Assembly: GCF_027812955.1 (NCBI RefSeq)
Contig: NZ_JAPYZV010000005.1
Coordinates: 248,001 to 312,000, forward strand
Direction of reading: 5' to 3'
Length of the DNA stretch: 64,000 nucleotides
DNA from: Pedococcus sp. 5OH_020
Lineage (GTDB): Bacteria > Actinomycetota > Actinomycetes > Actinomycetales > Dermatophilaceae
The notes under the pieces are model-generated. The model did no database searches. It was not told the origin of the DNA and saw only the letters and a program-made list of their open reading frames with translations. Position numbers and translations under genes: made by a program. Within the stretch, counting starts at the first letter, position 1, and each line of letters opens with the position of its first letter. Shown piece by piece: positions 8,202-15,648 of the stretch.

Positions 8202-9073
8202 CGCGGCGTCACCAGCTGCGACAGCGTCACTGGGACAAGCCCTCGCCTGCTCAGCCCGGCGAGGATCTCCGGAAGCGCCGCGACGGTCCCGGGATGTCCG
8301 AGGTGCAGGCTCACGATGGACCCGGGCCGGACCGCGGCGAGGGTCCGGTCGCGAACCGCTCCCGCTCCCGGGTCGAGGAAGTCCTCGGGGTCGACGTCGT
8401 ACGACACGCAGCGCTGGTACCCGGCGGCCTTCGCGGCCGCCCGGATGGTGGAGGTGCTGTGCCGGGTCCCGGACGGCCGGAACCACCAGCCCGCCGTCCC
8501 GACGACGCTGCGCAGCGCCTCCGCTCCCTTGACCGCCTCGTGGACGGCCTGGGCGGCCGACAGCTCCTTCATCTGCTGATGGCTCCAGGTGTGGTTGCCC
8601 AGCTCGTGACCCGAGGCCAGGAGCTGGCGGCCGAGCGCGGGGACCGTCACGAGCCAGGAGCCTACGGCGAACACGGTGACGCGAGCGCCGGCCGCCGAAC
8701 AGGTCTGCAGAACGTCCTGCGCGAGGTGTGCGGGACCCTGCCCGTGGAAGGTCAGAGCGACCGCTCTCACGGTGCGGGGGCCATGGGTGAGGTCCGGGCC
8801 TGCGACCTGCGCCAGAGTCGGTGGCCTCGTCGGTCGACCGGTCTCGGCTGGGCGCCCCGTCGTCGTGGCGGGCGGCCGGCGCCCCGTCGAGCGGGTGGGC
8901 GAGCTGGTGCGCGGGCCCGACGACGGCTCTCCCTCTGCGCCTACGCCCGAGGTGGTGCTGACGGGTGGCGCTCCCTGCTGCTTCGCGCCCGAGCAGCCAT
9001 CCAGCGCGATGGCCGCCAGGCCGGCGGCGAGGACGGCCCGCCGCGCCGGGGCGCCCGGCGGTGGAGAGGTCAC
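8198..9073 (-). CDS. Polysaccharide deacetylase (NodB-fold)-like lipoprotein with altered catalytic motif 1
   Basis: The protein has 291 residues from GTG 9073. RR (11-12), a hydrophobic run and a Cys at 27 suggest Tat/lipoprotein export, though the lipobox (LDGC) is atypical. After a Thr/Pro-rich linker comes a NodB-like domain with motif 2 HTWSH (161-165), motif 3 FRPSG (198-202), motif 4 DVDPEDF (226-232) and motif 5 LHLGH (256-260). Motif 1 reads LTFHGQGP (107-114) where the family has TFDDGP, so the catalytic and one metal-binding Asp are absent. It may be a pseudoenzyme or a divergent subfamily. It is coupled to the beta-propeller gene. The start is uncertain. Confidence 0.75.
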   Translation of the reverse strand: MTSPPPGAPARRAVLAAGLAAIALDGCSGAKQQGAPPVSTTSGVGAEGEPSSGPRTSSPTRSTGRRPPATTTGRPAETGRPTRPPTLAQVAGPDLTHGPRTVRAVALTFHGQGPAHLAQDVLQTCSAAGARVTVFAVGSWLVTVPALGRQLLASGHELGNHTWSHQQMKELSAAQAVHEAVKGAEALRSVVGTAGWWFRPSGTRHSTSTIRAAAKAAGYQRCVSYDVDPEDFLDPGAGAVRDRTLAAVRPGSIVSLHLGHPGTVAALPEILAGLSRRGLVPVTLSQLVTPR

Positions 9074-9149
9074 CGGACCACTCTGCTGGCCGCTGTCTGA
9101 GAGCCACCTGAGGGGCGGCACCCGTCCGGTCCGACGCTGCTGACACGGA

Positions 9150-10316
9150 TCATGCTTCACCGTCGTCCCACAGCGCCAGGAGGGCCGCGACGCCCCCGGA
9201 CGCCACCGCGCGACGCTGACGCTGGGCGCCGTCACCCCGCTCGAGGACCGCGTGCACGCCCGCGAGCACAGTCTCCGCCTCCGCCTCGGGGACAGCGGTG
9301 CAGGCCTGGGACGCCACCCCGAGCACGACCTCTCGCGCGGGTCTGAGCTCCGGCGCCTTCCAGGGCGAGCCGGCCAGGTCGACCAGCGCTCCGCCGAGCC
9401 CGTCGCGGGCCGCCTGCCACGACGCGGCGCGCAGCACCTCGTAGGGGGTGCGCGGCGCGGCCATGCCTGCCGCCCGGTCACGCATGGCCTTCATCACCAT
9501 GGCGCGCACCAGACCCGCATGCGCGGACGCCGTGGCGGCGTCGACCGCCACGTCGGCCACCCGGACCTCGACCGTGGGGTACTGGTCGGAGAGCCGGACG
9601 TGCCAGTAGAGCATGGCCCTGTCCATGATGACCCGCGTGTCGAGGAGCGTCTGCACCCGTCGCTCGTAGTCCTCCGCGCCCGTGAAGAACGGCGGCGGTC
9701 CCTCCACCGGCCACCGCTGCCACTGAACCGCGCGCCAGCTCGCGAACCCGCTCTCCGCGCCGCGCCAGAACGGTGAGTTGGCCGAAAGGGCCAGCAGGAC
9801 GTGTAGCTGGGGACGCAGCCGGTTGATGACGTCCACGCCGACGGCGCGGCTCGGCACCTCGACGTGGACGTGCATGCCGCAGATCAGCTGCTCGCTCAGG
9901 AGCGCGGGGGCCGCCTTGCGCATCGCGAGGTACCGGTCGGTGGGCGTGATCTGCGGATCCGGCTCGCCCCAGGGGGCGGCGCCGACGGCGGCCAGCACGG
10001 CTCCGTGCCTCCTGGCCGCGGCGCTCAGCCGCGCCCGTGAGCACCTCAGGTGTTCCTCGAGCTCGGCCAGGTCGTGACAGATGGGGCTGGCCGTCTCGAC
10101 CTGGCAGCGCAGCACCTCCGCCTGGAACGTGGTGTCTTCGTCCCCCGCCTCTTCCCCGCGGGCAGCGCTGAGGACCTGGGCGGCGATCGGGACGGGCGCG
10201 GCGCTGCGCGGGTCGAGGAGGAAGAACTCCTCCTCGACGCCGACGGTGGGGAGGGCTCCCGATGTCGTGGGCGAGGCGCGCTTCGTCCACCGGTGCCCGA
10301 GGTGGCTCAACGTCAT
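9150..10316 (-). CDS. GCS2/YbdK-type carboxylate-amine (glutamate-cysteine) ligase
   Basis: This is a 388-residue soluble enzyme. The N-terminal VGVEEEFFLLD is the signature of the GCS2 family, and GMHVHVEVP near residue 145, then NSPFWRG and the VEVRVAD segment follow in family order. The family catalyses ATP-dependent gamma-glutamyl-cysteine formation or a related ligation. ATG 10316 has AGGAG 5 bases upstream. The gene lies 76 bases before the deacetylase on the same strand, so a three-gene transcript is possible. Actinobacteria usually make mycothiol, so the true substrate is open. Confidence 0.85.
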   Translation of the reverse strand: MTLSHLGHRWTKRASPTTSGALPTVGVEEEFFLLDPRSAAPVPIAAQVLSAARGEEAGDEDTTFQAEVLRCQVETASPICHDLAELEEHLRCSRARLSAAARRHGAVLAAVGAAPWGEPDPQITPTDRYLAMRKAAPALLSEQLICGMHVHVEVPSRAVGVDVINRLRPQLHVLLALSANSPFWRGAESGFASWRAVQWQRWPVEGPPPFFTGAEDYERRVQTLLDTRVIMDRAMLYWHVRLSDQYPTVEVRVADVAVDAATASAHAGLVRAMVMKAMRDRAAGMAAPRTPYEVLRAASWQAARDGLGGALVDLAGSPWKAPELRPAREVVLGVASQACTAVPEAEAETVLAGVHAVLERGDGAQRQRRAVASGGVAALLALWDDGEA

Positions 10317-10505
10317 GGCGCTCCTGCCGTCCGGCCCGGGACACCGGTGCGGGTGCAGCCGGGGCCCGGGGTCGAGGGGACATTCCAGGGTATGGGAGGA
10401 CCTCGGGTGCGTGGGCGCCCGTCAGCCTCGAGATACCCGTGGTCGCTTCGGCCAAACGCGACCGACCTGGACGCCCGGCACTGCCAGGGCAGTACACAAT
10501 GAACC

Positions 10506-11059
10506 ATGACCGACGACCCGGGCGGCGTCCCTCCCGCGGGACCCTGGCAGGAGGCGGAGCTGCTCCGTGGGCTCGACTATCTCGCCGAGCTGGCGTCCTC
10601 GATGGTGGACCGCGGCCCGAGCGACACCACCCCGCAGCGGGTCGTGGAGCTGGTCGTCCAGGCGGTCGACGGCTGTGACGTGGCCACCGTGTCGGCCCGC
10701 GAGGGGCAGCGAGAACCCCGGACCCCGGCCTTCACCGACGTCGTATGAGCGCCTCCCTCAACCTGTACTCCCACAGGCCGGGGGCTTTCGACCCGCAGGA
10801 CGTGGGGATCGCGCACATGTACGCCGCGCAGGCCAGCATCGCGCTCGCCGCGGCGGACGAGGTCGACAACCTCCCAGCGGCGCTCAAGACCCGGCACACC
10901 ATCGGTGTCGCGCAAGGCATCCTGAGGGCTCACTTGAGCCTCGAGGCAGACTCCGCGTTCGAGGTGCTCCGACGGTTCTCCCAGGACTACAACCTGAAGC
11001 TCCGCGACGTCGTCGACGACATAGTCTCCGGGACCTACGCACCGCTGCTCAGCCGCTGA
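10506..11059 (+). pseudogene. GAF-ANTAR regulator, internally deleted and frameshifted
   Basis: Two frames carry pieces of one family. Frame A (10506-10748, 80 aa) has the helical N-terminus and the first GAF strand (DVATVSAREG), ending TPAFTDVV. Frame B (10745-11059, 104 aa) starts SASLNLYSHRPGAFD, the last GAF strands, then a complete ANTAR domain (TRHTIGVAQGILRAHLS...). Roughly 60 GAF residues expected between them are missing, and the frame changes. The second ATG overlaps the first stop (ATGA), so a coupled, ANTAR-only product could still be made. ANTAR domains bind RNA antiterminator hairpins. Confidence 0.7.
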
Positions 11060-11124
11060 GGCGCGAGGTCGCAGCAGCGAGCGCTGGTCGGTTACGCCCG
11101 CGGCTGGCCGGGTAGTCCCCGCTC

Positions 11125-12510
11125 ATGCGAACCGGCCTCATGGAGCTCTCGGTCCCCCTCCTGTCCCGGGGGTACGACTTGTCGCGGCACGTGCGGGCCC
11201 GCCAGGTGCCTGGCGGGGACGAGGATGCCATCCCGGTGCGGATGATGGGGCGCCCAGCCGTCCTCGTGCGTGGCCCCGAGGCGGTGCGGCTGTTCACCGA
11301 CACCTCCGCCGTGCGGCGGCGGGACGCGATGCCACCCTTCGTGGCCAACGTCCTGTTCGGTGAGGGTGCGGTCCACGGCCTCGACGACGCCACTCACCTA
11401 CACCGCAAGGCGATGTTCGTCCAGGTGCTCGGGCCCCGCTCGGTCGTCGCCCTCGTCGACGAGGTCTCCGCGGAGTGGGCGCGCCGGGCGCAGACCTGGA
11501 CCACCGAGCAGGAGGTGTCCGTCTACGACGAAGCCGTGACGGTCATCGGTCGGGCGGTGCTGGCCTGGGCGGGCGTGCAGGTCTCCGCCTCCGAGGCGGA
11601 TCGGGTGGCTCGCCGGCTCGCCCTCATCGTCGACGGTTTCGGCGTCCCAGGCCCGGCGTACGTCCGAGCGCGGCGGGCGCGACACGAGAGCGACCAGTGG
11701 GCGGAGTCCACCGTGACGAACGCCCGGCAGGGGCGCCCCGCCGCGCCCCAGGGCTCCCCCTTGGACGTCGTGGCGTCCTGGACCGAGCAGGACGGGACGC
11801 CGCTGCACGTCCACACCGCGGCGGTGGAGCTGTTGAACCTGCTCCGGCCGACCGTCGCGGTCGCGCGCTTCGCGGCCTTCACCGCCCTGGCGCTGGCTCA
11901 GCATCCGTCGTGGCGGGACCGCCTTCGCGAGGAGCAGCACCACGTCGCCGGATCACGACCCGTACCGGGATCGGCGGCGTACGCCTTCGCCCACGAGGTG
12001 CGCCGGCTCGCCCCCTTCGTGCCGATGTTGGTCGGCATCGCGCGACGCGACCTGCGCTTCCGTGACACGGTGGTCCCGCGCGGCTCCCGGGTGGTGCTGG
12101 ACGTCGTCGGGACGCTGCGGGACGGACGCTACTGGCCAGAGCCGCTCCGGTTCCGGCCGGACCGCTTCCTCGGTGCCCATGATGTGGAGCCAGATGCGCT
12201 CGTGCCCCAGGGTGGCGGCCTCGTGGCCGCCGGCCATCGTTGCCCTGGAGAGGACCCCGCCCTGGGCATCCTCGCGACGAGCGCCGGGTTCCTGGCCGCG
12301 CTGGACTGGACGGTGCCTGCCCAGGACCTGACGGTGAGCGAGCGGCGGATGCCCACCATGCCTCGCAGCGGCGTCCGCCTCAGGCTCTCGACGCCGGCGA
12401 GCAGGACCTTCCCGTCACCGGACGCTCCTGGCGCCGTGGCGCCGGAGGCGCCGGAAAGGGTGGCGCCGGAAAGGGTCCAGACGGCCGACGCCCCCCACCC
12501 GATGGCTTAG
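11125..12510 (+). CDS. CYP152-type cytochrome P450 (H2O2-dependent fatty acid hydroxylase/decarboxylase)
   Basis: The protein has 461 residues. Family landmarks are LLNLLRPTVA (R241-P242), matching the Arg-Pro pair that binds the fatty-acid carboxylate in P450-BSbeta and OleT; EVRRLAPF (K-helix region); and the heme loop PQGGG...GHRCPGE with Cys373. The residue matching BSbeta Gln85/OleT His85 is His84 in AVHGLD. These enzymes use H2O2 without redox partners and hydroxylate or decarboxylate fatty acids. A Pro/Ala-rich tail of about 50 residues with APER repeats follows the P450 fold. ATG 11125 has no clear RBS; ATG 11140 is an alternative. Confidence 0.88.
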   Translation: MRTGLMELSVPLLSRGYDLSRHVRARQVPGGDEDAIPVRMMGRPAVLVRGPEAVRLFTDTSAVRRRDAMPPFVANVLFGEGAVHGLDDATHLHRKAMFVQVLGPRSVVALVDEVSAEWARRAQTWTTEQEVSVYDEAVTVIGRAVLAWAGVQVSASEADRVARRLALIVDGFGVPGPAYVRARRARHESDQWAESTVTNARQGRPAAPQGSPLDVVASWTEQDGTPLHVHTAAVELLNLLRPTVAVARFAAFTALALAQHPSWRDRLREEQHHVAGSRPVPGSAAYAFAHEVRRLAPFVPMLVGIARRDLRFRDTVVPRGSRVVLDVVGTLRDGRYWPEPLRFRPDRFLGAHDVEPDALVPQGGGLVAAGHRCPGEDPALGILATSAGFLAALDWTVPAQDLTVSERRMPTMPRSGVRLRLSTPASRTFPSPDAPGAVAPEAPERVAPERVQTADAPHPMA

Positions 12511-12513
12511 CGT

Positions 12514-12629
12514 GCCGGCTCTTCCGGCCTAGCCTGCCGGCTCCTCCGCGCTGCCCTTTCGGCGCCCCGCTCCCACGACGTTCGTCGCAGCCGGGAAGAG
12601 CAGCGTCGTCGCAGTCGGGAAGAGCCGGC
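12514..12629. repeat. Inverted and direct repeats between P450 and CBS genes
   Basis: GCCGGCTCTTCC (12514-12525) is the exact inverse of GGAAGAGCCGGC (12618-12629). A 20-bp unit, TCGTCGCAG(C/T)CGGGAAGAGC, occurs at 12582-12601 and 12606-12625 with one difference. The intergenic stretch lies between converging genes, so a role in termination is possible; the loop is long. Confidence 0.5.
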
Positions 12630-12656
12630 AGAGGTGGCCTCCGGACCGCGGACGAG

Positions 12657-13088
12657 TCAGAGCGTCGGTCCTCCGCTGGAGATGGCCTGGACGAGGTCCC
12701 CGGCGGCCTCCTCCGGCAGCGCCTTCGACAGGTCTGCCAGGCTCAGCATCCCAACCAGGTCATGCCCGTCGATCACCGGGAGCCGGCGGACCTGGTACTG
12801 CGACATGGTGCGCAGGGCCTCCTGGAGCGAGTCGTCCGCCCCGATCGTCACCGGCTTGCCCTCGGCCAGGGACCCGGCGGTCGTGGACTGGGGGTCCTGC
12901 CCCGCGGCGACGACCTTCACGACGATGTCGCGGTCCGTGACCATACCCTTCAACCGGTTGTCCTCGCCGCAGATGGGCAGCGAGCCGACGCCGAGGTCCT
13001 TCATCTTCTGAGCCGCCGCCGCCACGGTCTCCTGTTCGCCGATGCACTCCGCACCGGCGGTCATCGCGTCTCGAACGGTGTCTGCCAT
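12657..13088 (-). CDS. CBS-pair domain protein
   Basis: This 143-residue protein consists of two CBS motifs. The first contains GVGSLPICGEDNRLKGMVTDRDIV and the second VRRLPVIDGHDLVGMLSLADL. CBS pairs bind adenosine nucleotides or related ligands; stand-alone proteins of this form are common in actinobacteria and are often stress- or hypoxia-induced. ATG 13088 has AGGAGG 5 bases upstream, which decides the start. No membrane segment is seen. The target is unknown. Another CBS protein is encoded at 56307-56948. Confidence 0.88.
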   Translation of the reverse strand: MADTVRDAMTAGAECIGEQETVAAAAQKMKDLGVGSLPICGEDNRLKGMVTDRDIVVKVVAAGQDPQSTTAGSLAEGKPVTIGADDSLQEALRTMSQYQVRRLPVIDGHDLVGMLSLADLSKALPEEAAGDLVQAISSGGPTL

Positions 13089-13221
13089 GTCTCCTCCTGG
13101 CTGGTGAGTGGGTGGTACCTGCGGTATGTCGGTACCTACCCCGGTCACCCCTCGGCATGCGGACCACCGCTCAGCGGGACGCCGCCAGGGTCCGCCAAGG
13201 CTCAGGCAGTGACCGGAAGGC

Positions 13222-14118
13222 TCAGGCAGCCACCTGGACGGCCTGCCCCGAGCGGCCTTCGAGCAGGGCCTTGGAGTGCTCCACCTCGAGTGGCACGGGA
13301 CGGCGGCGTGCCAGCGCCAGGGGCGAGCGGAGCGCTGCCTGCGCAAGGCCTGCCCGGCCCTCCGGCCCCTGACGTACGACGTCCCGCGTCACCTGCGCCA
13401 CTGTCCGCCAGCGGCGGCGCATGAGCGCGGTCAGCACCCGGTTGCGGGCGGCGAGGGTCTCCCGGGCGCGACGGTGGCCCGCGTCGCGGTCCGGCGAAGG
13501 GTGGTGGTGCGCGACCACCGCCTCGACGTACGACAGGCCCCAGCCGAGTCCCGCCAGGTCCAGGGCGAGCCGTTCCTCCTCTCCCATGAAGAACACCACG
13601 GGGTCGAAGCCGCCCGCCTGCAGGAACGCCTTCCGGCGAACCACCGCAGCGCATGCGACGAAACCCAGGATCGACGGACCCGGGAGGTCCGGCGCCGTTC
13701 CCAGCGGGGACCGGGCCAGCTCCTGCGACACCGGGTCGAGACGCTCCTGCGGGCCTACGAGGGTGCGGCCGGCCAGCAGTCCCAGGCGAGGGTGGTCGCG
13801 GAACACCGTCGCAGCGAGGTCCAGGGCTTCGGGCGCCCACCACGAGTCGTCGTCGGCGAAGGCGACGAACGGCGTGGTGGCGCACTGCACCCCCACGTTG
13901 CGGGCCACGGCTCCGCGGTTGCGCCGCAGCTCGACGACCCGTACGTCGGGGAACTCGTCGCGAACCCGCTCCGGGGTCCCGTCGCTGGAGTGGTTGTCGA
14001 CCAGGACGACCGGACCCTCGTGGTGACGCAGAGACTCACGCAGCTGGGGCCACCGGTCCCGGGTGGCCACCACGGTCGTCACCGCAGCGGCCGACTGCTG
14101 TCCGGGCGTGTTACCCAT
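13222..14118 (-). CDS. Family 2 glycosyltransferase
   Basis: This is a 298-residue GT-A enzyme. The N-terminal strand TTVVATRDRWPQL, the acidic DNHSSDGT turn, the metal-binding AFADDDSWW near residue 92 and the later FFMGEEERLALDLA are in GT2 order. The C-terminus is helical and basic, with no clear membrane segment. It overlaps the upstream aldehyde dehydrogenase by 8 bases, so the two are co-transcribed. The pair diverges from the heptose operon, placing it in the same glycan locus. Donor and acceptor are unknown. A 13-bp direct repeat (AAGGCTCAGGCAG) with 20-bp period flanks its stop codon. Confidence 0.88.
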   Translation of the reverse strand: MGNTPGQQSAAAVTTVVATRDRWPQLRESLRHHEGPVVLVDNHSSDGTPERVRDEFPDVRVVELRRNRGAVARNVGVQCATTPFVAFADDDSWWAPEALDLAATVFRDHPRLGLLAGRTLVGPQERLDPVSQELARSPLGTAPDLPGPSILGFVACAAVVRRKAFLQAGGFDPVVFFMGEEERLALDLAGLGWGLSYVEAVVAHHHPSPDRDAGHRRARETLAARNRVLTALMRRRWRTVAQVTRDVVRQGPEGRAGLAQAALRSPLALARRRPVPLEVEHSKALLEGRSGQAVQVAA

Positions 14119-15526
14119 CGCGGAGCTCCGAACTCACCGGCTCCCAGTGCACGGCCTTGAGCTGGGTCAGCTCCCCGAGCAGGTCCGGCCCGTAGCCGCG
14201 CCCCTGGCCGCTGGCGCGCCGTGGGTCGGCAGAACCTCCGGGGGCCCCGCCGAAGACCGCGTTGACCTTGACGGTGCCGACGTCCAGCACCTCGACGGCC
14301 TCCATCGCATGCTGGGGGTCTGCGGTCAGGACGGTGGCGGCCAGCCCGTAGCGCCCGCTGTCCGCCTCCCACAGCGCCTCCTGCCAGCTCGGGACGCGCA
14401 TGACGGGTGCGACCGGGCCGAAGGTCTCCTCGTCCATGACCGCCATCCCGGGCCTGCAGCCGGTCAGCACCGTCGGGGCGTACCACGCTCCCGGCAGGTC
14501 CAGCCGCCGAGCTCCCGTCAGGGCGGAGGCACCGGCCTCGAGGGCCGACTCGACCTGCTGCTCCACCACGTGTAGCTGGCGCTCGTCCACCAGCCGGCAC
14601 AGCGTCGTCTCGGGTGCGCGAGGGTCCCCCGGGCGCAGCTCCTCTGCCACCCGGACCAGCTCTTCCAGCACCGCGTCCGCCACCGCCTCGTGCAGGTAGA
14701 CCCTCTCGACCGAGGTGCACAGCTGTCCTGCGTTGGTGAAGGCGCCGATGGCGATCTGCTCGGCAGCCCACCGCGGATCCACCCCGGCGTCCACCAGGAG
14801 CGCGTCCTTGCCGCCGTTCTCGACGATCGCCTTGGCGCCCCTGGCCGCGCACTGCTGCCTGATCCACGCGCCCGTGGCGCTGCTACCGACATGCGCGACG
14901 ACGTCGACGCGCGGGTCCTGCACGAGCAGGGCACCCACCGCGCCGTCTCCCGACAGCAGCTGCAGCACGCCGTCCGGCAGGCAGCCGGCGACCAGCCGCG
15001 CGAGCTGGAGCCCTGGCTCCAGGCTGCGCTCGGAGGGCTTGTGGACCACCGTGTTGCCGGTGACGAGCGCCGCAGCGAGCAAGCCCGCGGCAGCGGGGTA
15101 GGGGTCGTTCCAGGGGGTCAGCACAGCGACGACGCCGCGGGGCTCGGCTCTCACCCAGTCCAGCGCGCCGCTCCCGCCCGCAAGCGTCCGCCCGGTGGCA
15201 CCCAGACCGGTGACGGCCGCCTCGTCGAGCAGCTCGGCGGCGACGAGGGCGGAGCCGCGCGCGTCGCGCAGCAGCTTGCCGGTGGTGTCGCACAGCGCGC
15301 CGGCGAGGTCGTCGGCGTGCGCGCGGACCTGTGCTGCCGCCTCGCGCAAGGCAGCGGCGCGGTCGCCCGGGGAGGTCCGGCGCCAGCCGCGCGCGGCATC
15401 GGCGGCGCCCTCGACGGCCGCCGCGACCTGCGCTGCGCCTGCCGCCTCGGCGGCGTCTGGTGCATCCGCGGCGTCAAGGGCAGGTGAAGGGACGGGGGTG
15501 TCCTGGGGCGTCAGGGTAGTGGTCAC
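14111..15526 (-). CDS. NAD(P)+-dependent aldehyde dehydrogenase
   Basis: The protein has 471 residues from GTG 15526 (an ATG 21 codons upstream would read into the candidate operator region). The cofactor-loop segment TPWNDPYP and HKPSERS, the general base Glu in VENGGKDALL (usually ELGGK) and the catalytic Cys in NAGQLCTS are present in order, followed by MDEETFGPV. An Ala/Asp-rich N-terminal extension of about 30 residues precedes the fold. It overlaps the GT2 start and diverges from the carbamoyltransferase. It may oxidise a sugar aldehyde for the glycan; the substrate is unknown. Confidence 0.88.
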   Translation of the reverse strand: MTTTLTPQDTPVPSPALDAADAPDAAEAAGAAQVAAAVEGAADAARGWRRTSPGDRAAALREAAAQVRAHADDLAGALCDTTGKLLRDARGSALVAAELLDEAAVTGLGATGRTLAGGSGALDWVRAEPRGVVAVLTPWNDPYPAAAGLLAAALVTGNTVVHKPSERSLEPGLQLARLVAGCLPDGVLQLLSGDGAVGALLVQDPRVDVVAHVGSSATGAWIRQQCAARGAKAIVENGGKDALLVDAGVDPRWAAEQIAIGAFTNAGQLCTSVERVYLHEAVADAVLEELVRVAEELRPGDPRAPETTLCRLVDERQLHVVEQQVESALEAGASALTGARRLDLPGAWYAPTVLTGCRPGMAVMDEETFGPVAPVMRVPSWQEALWEADSGRYGLAATVLTADPQHAMEAVEVLDVGTVKVNAVFGGAPGGSADPRRASGQGRGYGPDLLGELTQLKAVHWEPVSSELRDG

Positions 15527-15588
15527 GCGTGCACCCTGCCCCAGGAACCGCTGGTCAAAACGTCCAGCCACGACCGTCGCCAGGGGCA

Positions 15589-15632
15589 CGGAGAAGCGTT
15601 TCTCCGCAGGACCGAATAGAAGCGGTTCTCCC
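15589..15632. promoter_or_regulatory. Tandem palindromic operator candidates in a divergent promoter region
   Basis: CGGAGAAGCGTTTCTCCG (15589-15606) is an inverted repeat of seven base pairs around GCGT. A second copy, TAGAAGCGGTTCTCCC (15617-15632), keeps the AGAA-N4-TTCT core. Core centres lie 26 bp apart. They sit 17 bases or more upstream of the carbamoyltransferase ATG and 63 bases upstream of the aldehyde dehydrogenase GTG, so one regulator could control both operons. No regulator gene for this site is identified. Confidence 0.55.
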
Positions 15633-15648
15633 CGGGTAGTCAGGCGGC

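Noticed and set aside
6606-8579. A 657-codon plus-strand open frame
   Set aside because: It is antisense to the beta-propeller gene and runs into the GT4 tail; its composition is Arg/Gly/Pro-rich without any family motif. It is a GC-driven shadow.
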